A stretch of 64,000 nt of DNA from Bradyrhizobium sp. JYMT SZCCT0428 (GCF_018131075.1 NZ_JAFCLS010000039.1:1-64000), one strand, 5' to 3'; shown: positions 9,203-17,823, counted from the first letter of the stretch. Numbers and translations are program-made. Notes: generated by a model not told the origin, from the letters alone.

Positions 9203-9637
9203 CTAGTTGATTTGAATCCGAGTATTGCGTTGGCCGTTACGCTGCACCAGCGCGAACAGCGCCGCCGCATGCGACGGGTGCAGCCTGACGCAGCCATGCG
9301 AGGCGCGGCCGCCGAGCCGCCTGATGTCCGTGGTGCCGTGAATGGCAAATCCGTGATGGAAGAAGATCGCGTGCGGCATCGGCGAATTATAGTATTTGCG
9401 CGAGAAATAACTTCGATGCATCGATTGCGGACGGAATACGCCGCTCGGCGTGCCATAGCCGCTGCGGCCGGTCGAGACCGGCCAGCTGTACCGCGTCGCG
9501 CCGTCGATGCTGACGGCCATGCGCTGCGATGATTTATCGATCTGGACCACGACCGCGGCGCGTGCCGGGCTCAGTGCCAATGCCGACATGAAAATCGCGG
9601 CCGCAAATGACAGCCGCATACCCAACCGAAATTTCAT
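9203..9637 (-). CDS. L,D-transpeptidase (YkuD fold)
   Basis: A 144-residue secreted enzyme with a signal peptide ending ARA at about residue 27. It carries the family signature FAIHGTTD followed by SHGCVRL, which gives His100, His114 and catalytic Cys116. Such enzymes cross-link peptidoglycan peptides or attach proteins to the wall in the periplasm. It is a minimal catalytic domain without LysM or peptidoglycan-binding modules. Start ATG at 9637 begins the signal peptide; a longer frame upstream adds no feature. A peptidoglycan endopeptidase gene (mepA) lies just beyond on the other strand. Confidence 0.88.
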   Translation of the reverse strand: MKFRLGMRLSFAAAIFMSALALSPARAAVVVQIDKSSQRMAVSIDGATRYSWPVSTGRSGYGTPSGVFRPQSMHRSYFSRKYYNSPMPHAIFFHHGFAIHGTTDIRRLGGRASHGCVRLHPSHAAALFALVQRNGQRNTRIQIN

Positions 9638-9880
9638 AATGACGCCCTGCCGCCAAAAACAGCTCTCTAATGGCGGCATGATGTGTTTTGGAAACGCGCC
9701 CTTGTAAAGAGCGGCGGCCCCGCCGGGCGCAAGGGGTCCGAAATTAATCTTAACCCGGGGCAACCGGGATAGCGTGGAATTGCCGCGTGCAGATGCTGGG
9801 GGAGATCAAACAATTGCGATCAGCGCGGTTGTCCCGCGCTGCCGATTCCATGTTACGTCTTGGGCAGCTAGAGTGATCCG

Positions 9881-10828
9881 ATGACACCCCGCCTGATTCT
9901 GATCCCGCTCCTGGTCCTGATCGGTCTTGCCAATGCCACCATGGCATGGGCGCAGGACAAGGGCAGCGTTGACCCCAAGCCGCTGCCGCCGCTGGCCAAC
10001 CCCAACGACCCCAACATCGCCGCCAAGGAATTGTTCGGCCGCAAGCTGCTGCCGGCGGCGACGCCGACGCGGGTGCTCGGTTTTTACGCCCATGGCTGCA
10101 TCGCGGGCGCGGAGGGACTGCCGATCAACGGCGACACCTGGCAGGTGATGCGGCTGTCGCGCAACCGCTACTGGGGGCATCCCGACATAGTCGCGCTGGT
10201 GAAGCGGCTGGCCAACAAGGCGCACAGGGACGCCGGCTGGCCCGGCATTCTGGTCGGCGACATGTCGCAGCCGCGCGGCGGCCCGATGTTGACAGGCCAT
10301 GCCAGCCATCAGGTAGGGCTCGATGCCGACATCTGGCTGACGCCGATGCCGAACCGACGGTTGTCGCGCAACGAACGCGAGGAAATATCGGCGGTCATGA
10401 TGGTGCGCTCCGACCGGCTCGACATCGATCCCAAAGTGTTCACGCCGAGCCATCTGGTGGTGATCCGCGCTGCCGCGCAAGAGCCGACGGTGCAGCGCAT
10501 CTTCGTCAATGCCGCGATCAAGAAGGCGCTGTGCCGCGAGGCCAAGGGCGATCGCAGCTGGCTGCACAAGGTGCGGCCGATGTACGGCCACGATTATCAC
10601 TTCCACATCCGCATCAAATGCCCGCCCGGCGCCGGCGAATGCGAGAGCCAGCCCGATCCGACCGAGGGCGAAGGCTGCAGCGCCGGCGACCTCGCCTTCT
10701 GGTTCAAGGACTCGGTCCTCCATCCGAAACCGCCGCTCATCCCGCCGAAACCAAAACCGCCGATGACGATGGCGCAGCTCCCCCCGGCCTGCAAGGCGGT
10801 GCTGACCGCACCGGATGCAAAGCAATAG
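9881..10828 (+). CDS. mepA: Penicillin-insensitive murein endopeptidase MepA
   Basis: A 315-residue periplasmic LAS-type metallopeptidase that cleaves peptidoglycan cross-links. A signal peptide covers residues 1-25 (ending AWAQ). Zinc ligands are visible in HASHQVGLDADIW (His140, His143, Asp148-150) and in GHDYHFHIRI near residues 238-247. Several cysteines and the C-terminal Pro/Lys-rich tail match the family, and the length is normal. It is divergent from the L,D-transpeptidase gene, so two wall enzymes sit side by side. Confidence 0.92.
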   Translation: MTPRLILIPLLVLIGLANATMAWAQDKGSVDPKPLPPLANPNDPNIAAKELFGRKLLPAATPTRVLGFYAHGCIAGAEGLPINGDTWQVMRLSRNRYWGHPDIVALVKRLANKAHRDAGWPGILVGDMSQPRGGPMLTGHASHQVGLDADIWLTPMPNRRLSRNEREEISAVMMVRSDRLDIDPKVFTPSHLVVIRAAAQEPTVQRIFVNAAIKKALCREAKGDRSWLHKVRPMYGHDYHFHIRIKCPPGAGECESQPDPTEGEGCSAGDLAFWFKDSVLHPKPPLIPPKPKPPMTMAQLPPACKAVLTAPDAKQ

Positions 10829-10984
10829 CCGGCATTTCATTCTCGTCCGCAATGCGCTAGTGTTGCAGCGCCTCGCGCCGTAAGCGCGGGCAGATTTCCT
10901 GGGACGACGGTCCTTCGCTTCACATCTCAACCGATAACTTGTGCGCGGCCTAGCTGCGCGCGGCATCATTTCGTGAGGACCGTC

Positions 10985-11194
10985 ATGCGCATCAGTGCAC
11001 GCAACCAGATCAAGGGCACCGTCGTCGAAGTCAGGAAAGGCGCGACCACCTCGCATGTCCGCGTCGATATCGGAGGTGGCCAGATCATCACCTCCTCGAT
11101 CACCAACGAAGCCGTCGATGACCTCGGCATCAAGACGGGCGGCAAGGCCATCGTTGTGATCAAGGCCTCGGACGTCATGATCGCGGTGGACTGA
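10985..11194 (+). CDS. mop: Stand-alone molybdate-binding Mop/TOBE protein (molbindin)
   Basis: A 69-residue protein made of one Mop domain: MRISARNQIKGTVVEV, then a GGGQIITSSITNEAV segment and the end IVVIKASDVMIAVD. Molbindins bind molybdate or tungstate as oligomers in the cytoplasm, for storage or sensing. Start ATG at 10985 has gagga closely upstream. It is the first gene of the block and is one base from the next gene. The modC downstream lacks its own TOBE domain, so this protein may supply the missing regulatory domain in trans. Confidence 0.9.
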   Translation: MRISARNQIKGTVVEVRKGATTSHVRVDIGGGQIITSSITNEAVDDLGIKTGGKAIVVIKASDVMIAVD

Positions 11195-11195
11195 C

Positions 11196-11699
11196 ATGCG
11201 CGCTATCCTGCTGGTGGCGCTGCTGATCGGCGCCGCGCCCGCTCTTGCCGCCGAAGAGCCGAGCGGCTGCGACAAGTTCAAATGGCCGATCGAGCGCGAA
11301 CGCGCGATGCTGACCGCGCCGGATCGCGCCAGGTTTGCGTCGGGCGGTGAACTCGGGACATTGCCGTCAACGGGCCTGACACTCGCCATGGTCGCGCCCG
11401 CGGAAGCCAGGCTGCCGACGCCGCCGGAGCGCGCGCCCAAGGAAGGCACCTTTGCCGGCTTCGTCAGCGTGAAGGCGCCGCCGAAGGCGGGCCTCTACAG
11501 CATCAGCCTGTCCTCGGGCGGCTGGGTCGATGTGGTACAAAACGGCAGCTTCCTGAAACCGAAGGCGCACAGCGGCGCCACCGATTGCGACGGCATCCGC
11601 AAGACCATGAAATTCGAGCTGTCGGCGAACCCGTTCGTGGTGCAGGTCAGCGGGACCAGGGAGAACTCGATCTCGATCGCGATCCTGCCGACCGAATAG
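11196..11699 (+). CDS. Secreted two-cysteine protein of unrecognised family, molybdate-locus copy
   Basis: A 167-residue protein I do not recognise. A signal peptide ends LAA near residue 19. The mature protein starts EEPSGCDKFKWPIERERA, continues with PPERAPKEG, then a probable beta-rich half with GLYSISLSSGGWVDVVQNG, and ends ATDCDGIRKTMKFEL and PFVVQVSG. Its two conserved cysteines could form a disulfide in the periplasm. A clear paralogue lies at 35767-36273, behind the tungstate genes. It sits between mop and modA in the same direction, which suggests a role with molybdate or oxyanion uptake. No function is known to me. Confidence 0.85.
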   Translation: MRAILLVALLIGAAPALAAEEPSGCDKFKWPIERERAMLTAPDRARFASGGELGTLPSTGLTLAMVAPAEARLPTPPERAPKEGTFAGFVSVKAPPKAGLYSISLSSGGWVDVVQNGSFLKPKAHSGATDCDGIRKTMKFELSANPFVVQVSGTRENSISIAILPTE

Positions 11700-11897
11700 G
11701 CCGAGCTGTGAGACGAGAAGTCCCCTTGGGTCTCTTTACCCGGCCTGCCAGCCTGCTATGTTCCGGTCAGCGATATCCCGACCGACCGTAAGTCATCGGG
11801 ATTGCCGGAACGGCGCTTCCGCCTGTCGCATCCCTGACCCAACCAATGCCTGATTTGCGCGCGCCAACCGCGCCGCGGACTCGCACGGAGCGCCAAC

Positions 11898-12683
11898 ATG
11901 TATCGTCCCGCCGGAATTTTTGCCGCCTTTTTCATTCTGTTCGGCGCGATCCATTCGCCCGCTGCCGCACAGGACAAGACCATCACGGTGTTCGCCGCCG
12001 CCTCGATGAAGAATGCGCTCGACGACATCGACGCCGCCTATGCTGCCAAAACCGGCGTCAAGGTCACGGTCAGCTATGCCGCGAGCTCGGCACTGGCAAA
12101 ACAGATCGAACAGGGCGCGCCGGCCGACGTGTTCATCTCCGCCGACACCGACTGGATGGATTACGCGATCGGCAAGAAGACCATCAACGAGCCGACCCGG
12201 CTCAATTTGCTCGGCAATTCCATCGTGCTGATCGCGCCGAAGGATTCGAAGATCGACAATGTCAGCATCGGCGCGGGCTTCGACCTCGCCAAGCTCGCGG
12301 GTGACGGCAAGATCGCGACCGGCGACGTCAAATCCGTGCCGGTCGGCAAGTACGCCAAGGCGGCGCTGGAGAAACTCGGCTCCTGGCAGGCGGCCGAGCC
12401 GAAATTCGCGATGGCCGACAGCGTGCGCGCGGCGCTGACGCTGGTGGCGCGCGGCGAAGCCGTACTTGGCATCGTCTACTCCACCGACGCCAGGGTTGAG
12501 CCCGGCGTCAAGGTCGTCGGCACCTTCCCCGGCGATTCCCATCCAGCGATCATCTATCCCGTCGCAGCGACCACGACCGCCAAGCCGGAAACGTCGGACT
12601 ATCTTGCCTTCCTGCGCTCGACCGCGGCCAAGAACATCCTCGAGAAATACGGTTTCAAGTTCCTGGTCAGCCCCTCGACCTGA
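11898..12683 (+). CDS. modA: Molybdate ABC transporter substrate-binding protein ModA
   Basis: A 261-residue periplasmic protein that binds molybdate (and usually tungstate). A signal peptide ends AAAQ near residue 25. The mature start KTITVFAAASMKNALDD, the segment VSYAASSALAKQIEQGAPADVF, and ARGEAVLGIVYSTDA are family hallmarks. Start ATG at 11898 has ggag about eight bases upstream. The stop overlaps the modB start (TGATG), so the two are translationally coupled. The 198 bases upstream of it hold no gene. Confidence 0.95.
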   Translation: MYRPAGIFAAFFILFGAIHSPAAAQDKTITVFAAASMKNALDDIDAAYAAKTGVKVTVSYAASSALAKQIEQGAPADVFISADTDWMDYAIGKKTINEPTRLNLLGNSIVLIAPKDSKIDNVSIGAGFDLAKLAGDGKIATGDVKSVPVGKYAKAALEKLGSWQAAEPKFAMADSVRAALTLVARGEAVLGIVYSTDARVEPGVKVVGTFPGDSHPAIIYPVAATTTAKPETSDYLAFLRSTAAKNILEKYGFKFLVSPST

Positions 12684-13378
12684 TGTTCGATATCTCGCCG
12701 ACGGAATGGACGGCGATCCTGCTCAGCTTGCGGGTCGCCGTCATTGCAACGCTGGTGGCAACGCCGTTCGGCATCGCGCTGGCGTGGCTGCTGGCGCGGC
12801 ATAATTTCTGGGGCAAGTCGATCCTCGATGCACTGGTCCATCTGCCGCTGGTGCTGCCGCCGGTCGTGACCGGCTATCTGCTGCTGCTCACCTTCGGCCG
12901 CCGCGGCATGGTCGGCGCGTGGCTGGCCGACAATCTCGGCATCGTGTTCGCGTTTCGCTGGACCGGCGCTGCGCTGGCCTGCGGCGTGATGTCGTTTCCG
13001 CTTCTGGTGCGGCCGATCCGGTTGTCGATCGAGGCGATCGACCGGCGGCTGGAACAGGCATCGAGCACGCTCGGCGCTGCGCCGTGGCAGGTATTTGCGA
13101 CCGTGACCCTGCCGCTGGCGCTGCCGGGCATCCTGGCCGGCATGGTGCTCGGCTTTGCCAAGGCGATCGGCGAATTCGGCGCCACCATTACGTTCGTCTC
13201 GAACATTCCCGGCGAGACCCAGACCATTTCCTCGGCGATCTATTCGCTGATCCAGACGCCCGACGGCGACCGCGCGGCGGGGCGGCTGGTGCTGATCTCC
13301 ATCGTGATCGCGATGGGCGCGCTGATCGCATCCGAGTGGTTCGCACGGCGCGCCACGCAGCGCCTGCACGGGAACTGA
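12683..13378 (+). CDS. modB: Molybdate ABC transporter permease ModB
   Basis: A 231-residue inner-membrane permease with about five helices. The cytoplasmic coupling loop is recognisable in EQASSTLGAAPWQVFATVTLPLA and is followed by the GFAKAIGEFGATITFVSNIPGETQT segment typical of ModB. It overlaps modA by one base and is followed two bases later by modC. Confidence 0.95.
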   Translation: MFDISPTEWTAILLSLRVAVIATLVATPFGIALAWLLARHNFWGKSILDALVHLPLVLPPVVTGYLLLLTFGRRGMVGAWLADNLGIVFAFRWTGAALACGVMSFPLLVRPIRLSIEAIDRRLEQASSTLGAAPWQVFATVTLPLALPGILAGMVLGFAKAIGEFGATITFVSNIPGETQTISSAIYSLIQTPDGDRAAGRLVLISIVIAMGALIASEWFARRATQRLHGN

Positions 13379-13380
13379 CC

Positions 13381-14055
13381 ATGCTGCGCGTCGAGGTCAC
13401 AAAGCAGCTTGGCGAGTTCTCGCTGGAAGCCTCGTTCACCAGCGAGGGCCGCGTCACCGGCCTGTTCGGCGCGTCCGGCGCCGGCAAGACCTCGCTGATC
13501 AACATGATCGCGGGCTTGCTGCGGCCCGACCGCGGCGTCATCACCCTCGATGGCGAAACGCTCGACGACACCACGACGGGCGCGCACGTGCCGCCGCACC
13601 GCCGCCGCATCGGCTACGTGTTCCAGGATGCCCGGCTGTTTCCGCATCTCGACGTGCGGCAAAATCTCGACTACGGCCGGCGCATGAACGGCCTCGCCGA
13701 GGACCCGGCGCAGCATGCGCGCATCACCGGTCTGCTCGACATCGGCGGCCTGCTGGATCGCCGGCCCGGAAAACTCTCGGGCGGCGAGCGTCAGCGCGTC
13801 GCGCTCGGCCGCGCGCTGTTGTCGAAACCGCGATTGCTGCTGCTCGATGAGCCGCTGGGATCGCTCGATGAGGGACGCAAGGTCGAAATCCTGCCCTATC
13901 TGATCCGGCTGCGCGACGAAGGCATCCCGATGGTCTATGTCAGCCACGATGCAGCCGAGCTGCGCCAGCTCGCAACGCAGATCGTGATGCTGCGCAATGG
14001 ACGCGTCACCGCGCTCGGTGGAGTGAAGGTACTGACGGGCAGCACGCCTGCTTGA
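13381..14055 (+). CDS. modC: Molybdate ABC transporter ATP-binding protein ModC, short form without TOBE domain
   Basis: A 224-residue ATPase with Walker A GASGAGKTS, Q-loop region GYVFQDARLFPH, signature LSGGERQRVALGRALL, Walker B LLLLDEPLGSLD and switch His in VYVSHD. Classical ModC proteins are about 350-360 residues, with a C-terminal molybdate-binding TOBE domain; this one stops shortly after the switch region. The separate Mop gene at the head of the block may replace it. Start ATG at 13381 is two bases after modB. A long in-frame extension upstream overlaps modB and is ignored. Confidence 0.93.
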   Translation: MLRVEVTKQLGEFSLEASFTSEGRVTGLFGASGAGKTSLINMIAGLLRPDRGVITLDGETLDDTTTGAHVPPHRRRIGYVFQDARLFPHLDVRQNLDYGRRMNGLAEDPAQHARITGLLDIGGLLDRRPGKLSGGERQRVALGRALLSKPRLLLLDEPLGSLDEGRKVEILPYLIRLRDEGIPMVYVSHDAAELRQLATQIVMLRNGRVTALGGVKVLTGSTPA

Positions 14056-14124
14056 TGTCGTCCGTGATCCAGATCACATCTGAACGGCGAAAAACTCAAA
14101 AAAGTCAGTGTTTATAGTCACTTC

Positions 14125-14140
14125 CTGAACACCCGTTCAG
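14125..14140. promoter_or_regulatory. Palindrome upstream of the His-rich gene, possible operator
   Basis: The perfect inverted repeat ctgaac-accc-gttcag lies 85 bases before the His-rich protein start, and a third ctgaac half-site occurs at 14080-14085. The region is A+T-richer than its surroundings. No T-run follows, so an operator is more likely than a terminator, but no regulator can be named. Confidence 0.35.
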
Positions 14141-14224
14141 AAAAATCTTTCGAACTATTTTCGCGGGCGGCACGTCTCATAAGCGCATCAGGCAATCACG
14201 CCTAGCACAATGGAGACTACAAAT

Positions 14225-14524
14225 ATGTTTCGTAAACTCGCTCTTGCAGCCGCTGCCGCGATCGCTCTGACCGCTGCTGCTGTTGCCCCGGCTTCGGCCG
14301 GTGGTCACGGTGGCCACGGTCATGGCGGACACGGCCACGGCCATGGTGGCCATCACGGCCATCATCATGGTCATCATCATCACGGTCATGGCCATCATCA
14401 CCACCACCACGGTCATCATCACCACGGTCACTTCGGATCGTTCTACATCGGCGGAAGCTGCTGGCGGACGGTGTGGACCGACTTCGGACCGCGTCGCGTC
14501 TACGTTTGCGGCCGCTATCTGTAA
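14225..14524 (+). CDS. Secreted His/Gly-rich protein, possible metal binder
   Basis: A 99-residue protein with a signal peptide (MFRKLALAAAAAIALTAAAV, ending ASA). About 45 residues of almost pure His and Gly follow, with runs such as HHGHHHGHHHHGHGHHHHHH, and then a short conserved-looking tail with two cysteines (GGSCWRTVWTDFGPRRVYVC). His-rich periplasmic proteins commonly chelate nickel, zinc, copper or cobalt. Start ATG at 14225 has ggag upstream. It lies behind modC but with its own leader and palindrome, so it is probably a separate unit. Its biological role is unknown. Confidence 0.75.
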   Translation: MFRKLALAAAAAIALTAAAVAPASAGGHGGHGHGGHGHGHGGHHGHHHGHHHHGHGHHHHHHGHHHHGHFGSFYIGGSCWRTVWTDFGPRRVYVCGRYL

Positions 14525-14540
14525 GCTGACGGCCGTCGCA

Positions 14541-14578
14541 AGAAGGCCTCAGCCGAAGGCTGGGGCCTTCTCCCTTTT
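14541..14578 (+). terminator. Rho-independent terminator after the His-rich gene
   Basis: The arms agaaggcctcagcc and ggctggggccttct pair around a gaa loop and are followed by cccttttg. It lies 17 bases after the stop codon and separates this unit from the convergent LysR gene. Confidence 0.75.
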
Positions 14579-14616
14579 GCAGCGTTCGCCGTGACGAAGT
14601 CTGGCGAAGCGACGTT

Positions 14617-15510
14617 TTAGCTCATGCGCTTGCCTGCACGGTGGGTACCCAGCACGTCACGCAACGCCTGGATCTTCGGCGAGCCCGCGCCCTTGCGCCA
14701 GATCAGGTAGGTATCCGCCCTGTTCTCGCCCGGCGGCAACCGATGAACCCGCAGGCGCTTGCTCTCTGGAAACGTGGTGAGAACGCTTTTCGGCAACAGC
14801 GCAACGCCCATTCCCGCCGCCACACATCCAAGCATCGCATGGTAGGAGCCGAGTTCGATCGTGCGCTCCGGCATCTGGTCGCGAAGCGCGTACCAGTCCT
14901 CCAGCCGCTTGCGATGCGGGCAACCGTGCTCGAAGGCAATGATGGTTCTCGGAAAGTATTCTGTCTTGCCTTTGTTCTTGCCTTGACCGATTGCCGGCGT
15001 GCCGGCCGCGGAAACGATCACCGGCTCCTCCTCGAACACCGCGACCTTTTCGAACAAAGCGTCCGCTATCGGCAACGTCACCAGCGCAGCATCGAGCTCG
15101 CCGGCCAGGATTGCCTTTGACAGCGTCGGCGGATTGCCGGTGCGCAGTTCGAACTCCACCTCCGGATAGAGACGATGATACTCGCTGACCGGTCCCGGCA
15201 AGCGAACGGCCGCGGTGCTCTCCATCGCGCCCAGGCGAAAGATTCCCCTCGGCCGCGGATCCTGCACCGCGTTGCGCGCTTCATCGGCCAGCGCGAGCAG
15301 ACGGTCCGCGTAATCGAGCAGCACCTGACCGGCCGGGGCAAGATGCAGGCGCTTGCCCTCGCGAATAAAGAGCGCAACGCCGATGTCGTCCTCGAGCTGG
15401 CGGATCCGCGTCGTGACGTTGGATTGGACGCGATGCAAATGCTCCGCGGCGCGCGTCACGCCGCCCTCGCGTACGACCGCACTAAAGATCTTCAGATCGG
15501 ACAAATCCAT
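14617..15510 (-). CDS. LysR-family transcriptional regulator
   Basis: A 297-residue regulator. The winged HTH is at residues 1-60 (DLKIFSAVVREGGVTRAAEHL, then RVQSNVTTRIRQLEDDIG), with an effector-binding domain from about residue 90. Start ATG at 15510 has ggagag upstream; an upstream TTG start would precede the normal LysR beginning. It is divergent from the three small genes at 15639-16531, which it may control. The effector is unknown. Confidence 0.9.
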   Translation of the reverse strand: MDLSDLKIFSAVVREGGVTRAAEHLHRVQSNVTTRIRQLEDDIGVALFIREGKRLHLAPAGQVLLDYADRLLALADEARNAVQDPRPRGIFRLGAMESTAAVRLPGPVSEYHRLYPEVEFELRTGNPPTLSKAILAGELDAALVTLPIADALFEKVAVFEEEPVIVSAAGTPAIGQGKNKGKTEYFPRTIIAFEHGCPHRKRLEDWYALRDQMPERTIELGSYHAMLGCVAAGMGVALLPKSVLTTFPESKRLRVHRLPPGENRADTYLIWRKGAGSPKIQALRDVLGTHRAGKRMS

Positions 15511-15638
15511 ACATCTCTCCACGGTATCATAATCATCATAATTATTCATTTTATGTGATGAATGCTCGGCCGTAAAGAGGTCCCATCGCAGCGCCCCGGA
15601 AGACCCGGCGGCGCAAGCCGCGATCGATGGAGGTCACG

Positions 15639-15908
15639 ATGGCAACAGCACATGGAATGCAAGGCGACCCGTCCGACATCCGCCGGGCCTCGCCGGTGAA
15701 GCTTCTTTTACTGACGGAGCGGATGGTCCGACAGGCACGAACCGCCAGAGCTGCGGCTATCGGTGACACCGTCGTCCGGGGGTTTGCGGCTGCCGCGCGC
15801 GGCGTGCGCCTGCTGTCATCGGTCGCCTGTGACGCGTTCGCCTTGCGCGACACCCTCCTGCCCGCGCGCTGGCGCAGCCGAACGCACCATCTCAATCACC
15901 GTCAGTAA
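15639..15908 (+). CDS. Small hypothetical protein, first gene divergent from LysR
   Basis: An 89-residue protein I do not recognise. It has a moderately hydrophobic middle (SPVKLLLLTERMV, then alanine-rich) and a basic C-terminus. A good ribosome site (ggagg, five bases before ATG 15639) and its position ahead of two real small genes support it. It contains no membrane helix of full length. Confidence 0.55.
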   Translation: MATAHGMQGDPSDIRRASPVKLLLLTERMVRQARTARAAAIGDTVVRGFAAAARGVRLLSSVACDAFALRDTLLPARWRSRTHHLNHRQ

Positions 15909-15956
15909 CAACGAAACGACGGCGTCACCGGCATCACCTTTGAAAGAGAAACGATC

Positions 15957-16208
15957 ATGCTGATCACCATTATGAAACTGGTTCGACTCGACACCGGCTC
16001 TCTCGCCCTGAACGCCTTTCGTGCCCTGCGAACGGCCGGCGCGGCACTTTGGCGCTGGCGGCGGCAGCGGCTGGCGGCGGCGGAGCTGCACAGCCTGAGC
16101 GACCACTCGCTGAGGGATATCGGCATCGCGCGAAGCTACATCGACGAACAGGTGCGCCTTGCCGCCAAACGCTACGCGCGGCCGCGCAACTCAACCAGAT
16201 TGACCTGA
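15957..16208 (+). CDS. DUF1127 family small protein
   Basis: An 83-residue basic protein whose C-terminal half carries the DUF1127 signature SDHSLRDIGIARSYID. Short Arg-rich DUF1127 proteins in Rhizobiales have been linked to RNA-related regulation and phosphate or carbon metabolism, but the role here is unknown. An N-terminal tail of about 35 residues precedes the domain. It lies 48 bases after the preceding small gene in the same direction. Confidence 0.8.
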   Translation: MLITIMKLVRLDTGSLALNAFRALRTAGAALWRWRRQRLAAAELHSLSDHSLRDIGIARSYIDEQVRLAAKRYARPRNSTRLT

Positions 16209-16243
16209 TCTCACATCACCAGACCTGAAACGGAGAAACCATC

Positions 16244-16531
16244 ATGGCCAAAGCATACTGGATCGTACGCGTCAGCGTTCATCAGCCGGCGCAATACCCG
16301 GACTACCTCGCCGCGGCGCGCCCGGCCTTCGAAAAGTTCGACGCCAAATTCATCGTGCGCGGCGGCGCGTACGAGCTGATGGAGGGACAGGCACGGGAAC
16401 GCAACGTCGTGGTCGAGTTCGCGGATTTCGCAACGGCGACCGCCTGCTACCGCAGCGACGAATATCAGAAGGCAAAGGTGATCCGCCAGGCGAACGCGGA
16501 TGCCGACTTCATCATCATCGAAGGCGCATGA
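16244..16531 (+). CDS. DUF1330 family protein
   Basis: A 95-residue protein of the ferredoxin-like DUF1330 family, with MAKAYWIVRVSVHQPAQYPD at the start, a RGGAYELMEGQARERNVVVEF centre and the end NADADFIIIEGA. The family is of unknown biochemical function. Start ATG at 16244 has cggag upstream. It is the last of the three small genes facing the LysR regulator. Confidence 0.88.
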   Translation: MAKAYWIVRVSVHQPAQYPDYLAAARPAFEKFDAKFIVRGGAYELMEGQARERNVVVEFADFATATACYRSDEYQKAKVIRQANADADFIIIEGA

Positions 16532-16588
16532 CGATGAGATCTGGATACTCATGCCGGTGGTGTTGGCGTCCGCCTCAGGGGTGACTCG

Positions 16589-17782
16589 CTAAACGACTTC
16601 GCGCGCGCGCAAATCCGCGATCGCGCCCGCATCGTAGCCGAGCGAGGCCAGCACCTCGTCGGTATGGGCGCCGAGTTCGGGCGCCATGCGGTCGAGCTTG
16701 CCGCCGCCATGGGCGAGCTGAAACCCGCTGCCGGCAAAACGCAGCCGGCCATAGGGCGTGTCGATCTCCTGAATCGCGCCGCGCGCTGCGATCTGCGGAT
16801 GATCGATCACTTCCTCGACCTTCCAGATGCTGGCGCAGGGCGCGCCGGCCGCTTCCAGGACCGTCTCCCACTCGCGCGGGTCTTTCTTCGACAGCGCGTC
16901 CTCGATGATGGCGCGCAAGGCCGGCTCGTTTTCCTGCCTCGCGAACCAGTCGACGAAGCGCGGATCTTCCAGTGCGTCAGTGCGGCCGAGCGCCTTCATC
17001 AGCGACTGATACTGCTTCTCGCTGTTGACGGCGAGCAGGAGATAGCCGTCGCCGGCCTTGAACAAATTGGCGGTCGGCCGGCGGCTGACGGCCTGATTGC
17101 CGGAGAGTTGCTGGCGATGACCGGCAACCGCGTAATCCGCCACCTGTCCTGAAAGAAACGCCAGCGTCGCCTCCAGCATGGAGACGTCGACCATCTGTCC
17201 CTTGCCGGTATGGGTACGTTGGAACAGCGCGCTCGATACGCCAAACGCCGCGGTCGAACCGGACAAGACGTCGCAGACCGCAAAGCCGGCGCGGGTCGGC
17301 CCGGTCTCGGCATGGCCCGTAATGGACATGATGCCTGACAGGGCCTGGATCTTGCCGTCATAGCCGGCGCCGAGCCGCGCCGGACCGGTCTGGCCGAAAC
17401 CCGAGATCGCGCAATAGATCAGCCGCGGGTTGATCGCGGACAGCGCAGCATAACCGATGCCGAGCTTGTCCATCACGCCGGGACGGAAATTCTCCATCAC
17501 CACGTCGGCCTGCGCCGCGAGCTGCTTGACGATCGCGATCGCTTCCGGCTTTTGCAGGTCGAGCGTCAGGCTGCGCTTGTTGCCATTGATCGCCTGCCAG
17601 CCGGGAGCGAGACCGCGCTCGGCCCATTCGCGGGAGAGCGGCGTCCGGCGCATGTCCTCGCCCTCGCGCCGCTCCACCTTGATGACGTCGGCGCCGAGCA
17701 GCGCGAGCTGGTAGCTCGCATAGGGGCCGGCCAGCACCTGCGTGAAGTCGAGAATCTTCACGCCTTCGAACGGTCGGGTCAA
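16589..17782 (-). CDS. CaiB/BaiF-family (class III) CoA-transferase
   Basis: A 397-residue enzyme that moves CoA between carboxylic acids. Hallmarks are GVKILDFTQVLAGPYASYQLA at the start, KVERREGEDMRR, NGNKRSLTLDLQ, ADVVMENFRPGVMDKLGIGY and SGFGQTGP. The probable catalytic Asp lies in AGYDGKIQA. The start is taken as TTG at 17782 because aggagg lies seven bases upstream and the protein then begins in the family's usual place; the frame stays open for 570 bases further only because of G+C content. It is downstream of a GrdB-like gene on the same strand, with a palindromic repeat between them. Substrate unknown. Confidence 0.9.
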   Translation of the reverse strand: MTRPFEGVKILDFTQVLAGPYASYQLALLGADVIKVERREGEDMRRTPLSREWAERGLAPGWQAINGNKRSLTLDLQKPEAIAIVKQLAAQADVVMENFRPGVMDKLGIGYAALSAINPRLIYCAISGFGQTGPARLGAGYDGKIQALSGIMSITGHAETGPTRAGFAVCDVLSGSTAAFGVSSALFQRTHTGKGQMVDVSMLEATLAFLSGQVADYAVAGHRQQLSGNQAVSRRPTANLFKAGDGYLLLAVNSEKQYQSLMKALGRTDALEDPRFVDWFARQENEPALRAIIEDALSKKDPREWETVLEAAGAPCASIWKVEEVIDHPQIAARGAIQEIDTPYGRLRFAGSGFQLAHGGGKLDRMAPELGAHTDEVLASLGYDAGAIADLRAREVV

Positions 17783-17823
17783 TGGAGGTCCTCCTGAGCG
17801 TCTCAGCGCAAGACTATATTTGG

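Noticed and set aside
10829..10984. Possible molybdenum-cofactor riboswitch or ModE box ahead of mop
   Set aside because: I looked for a conserved palindrome or a structured leader in these 156 bases and saw none that I can support.
12919..13380. Upstream extension of modC
   Set aside because: It lies wholly inside modB in another frame. The ATG at 13381 begins the ATPase fold.
14290..14440. Short tandem repeats of cat/cac/ggt text, at first sight like a repeat array
   Set aside because: They are in-frame His and Gly codons of a secreted protein, not a CRISPR or satellite array.
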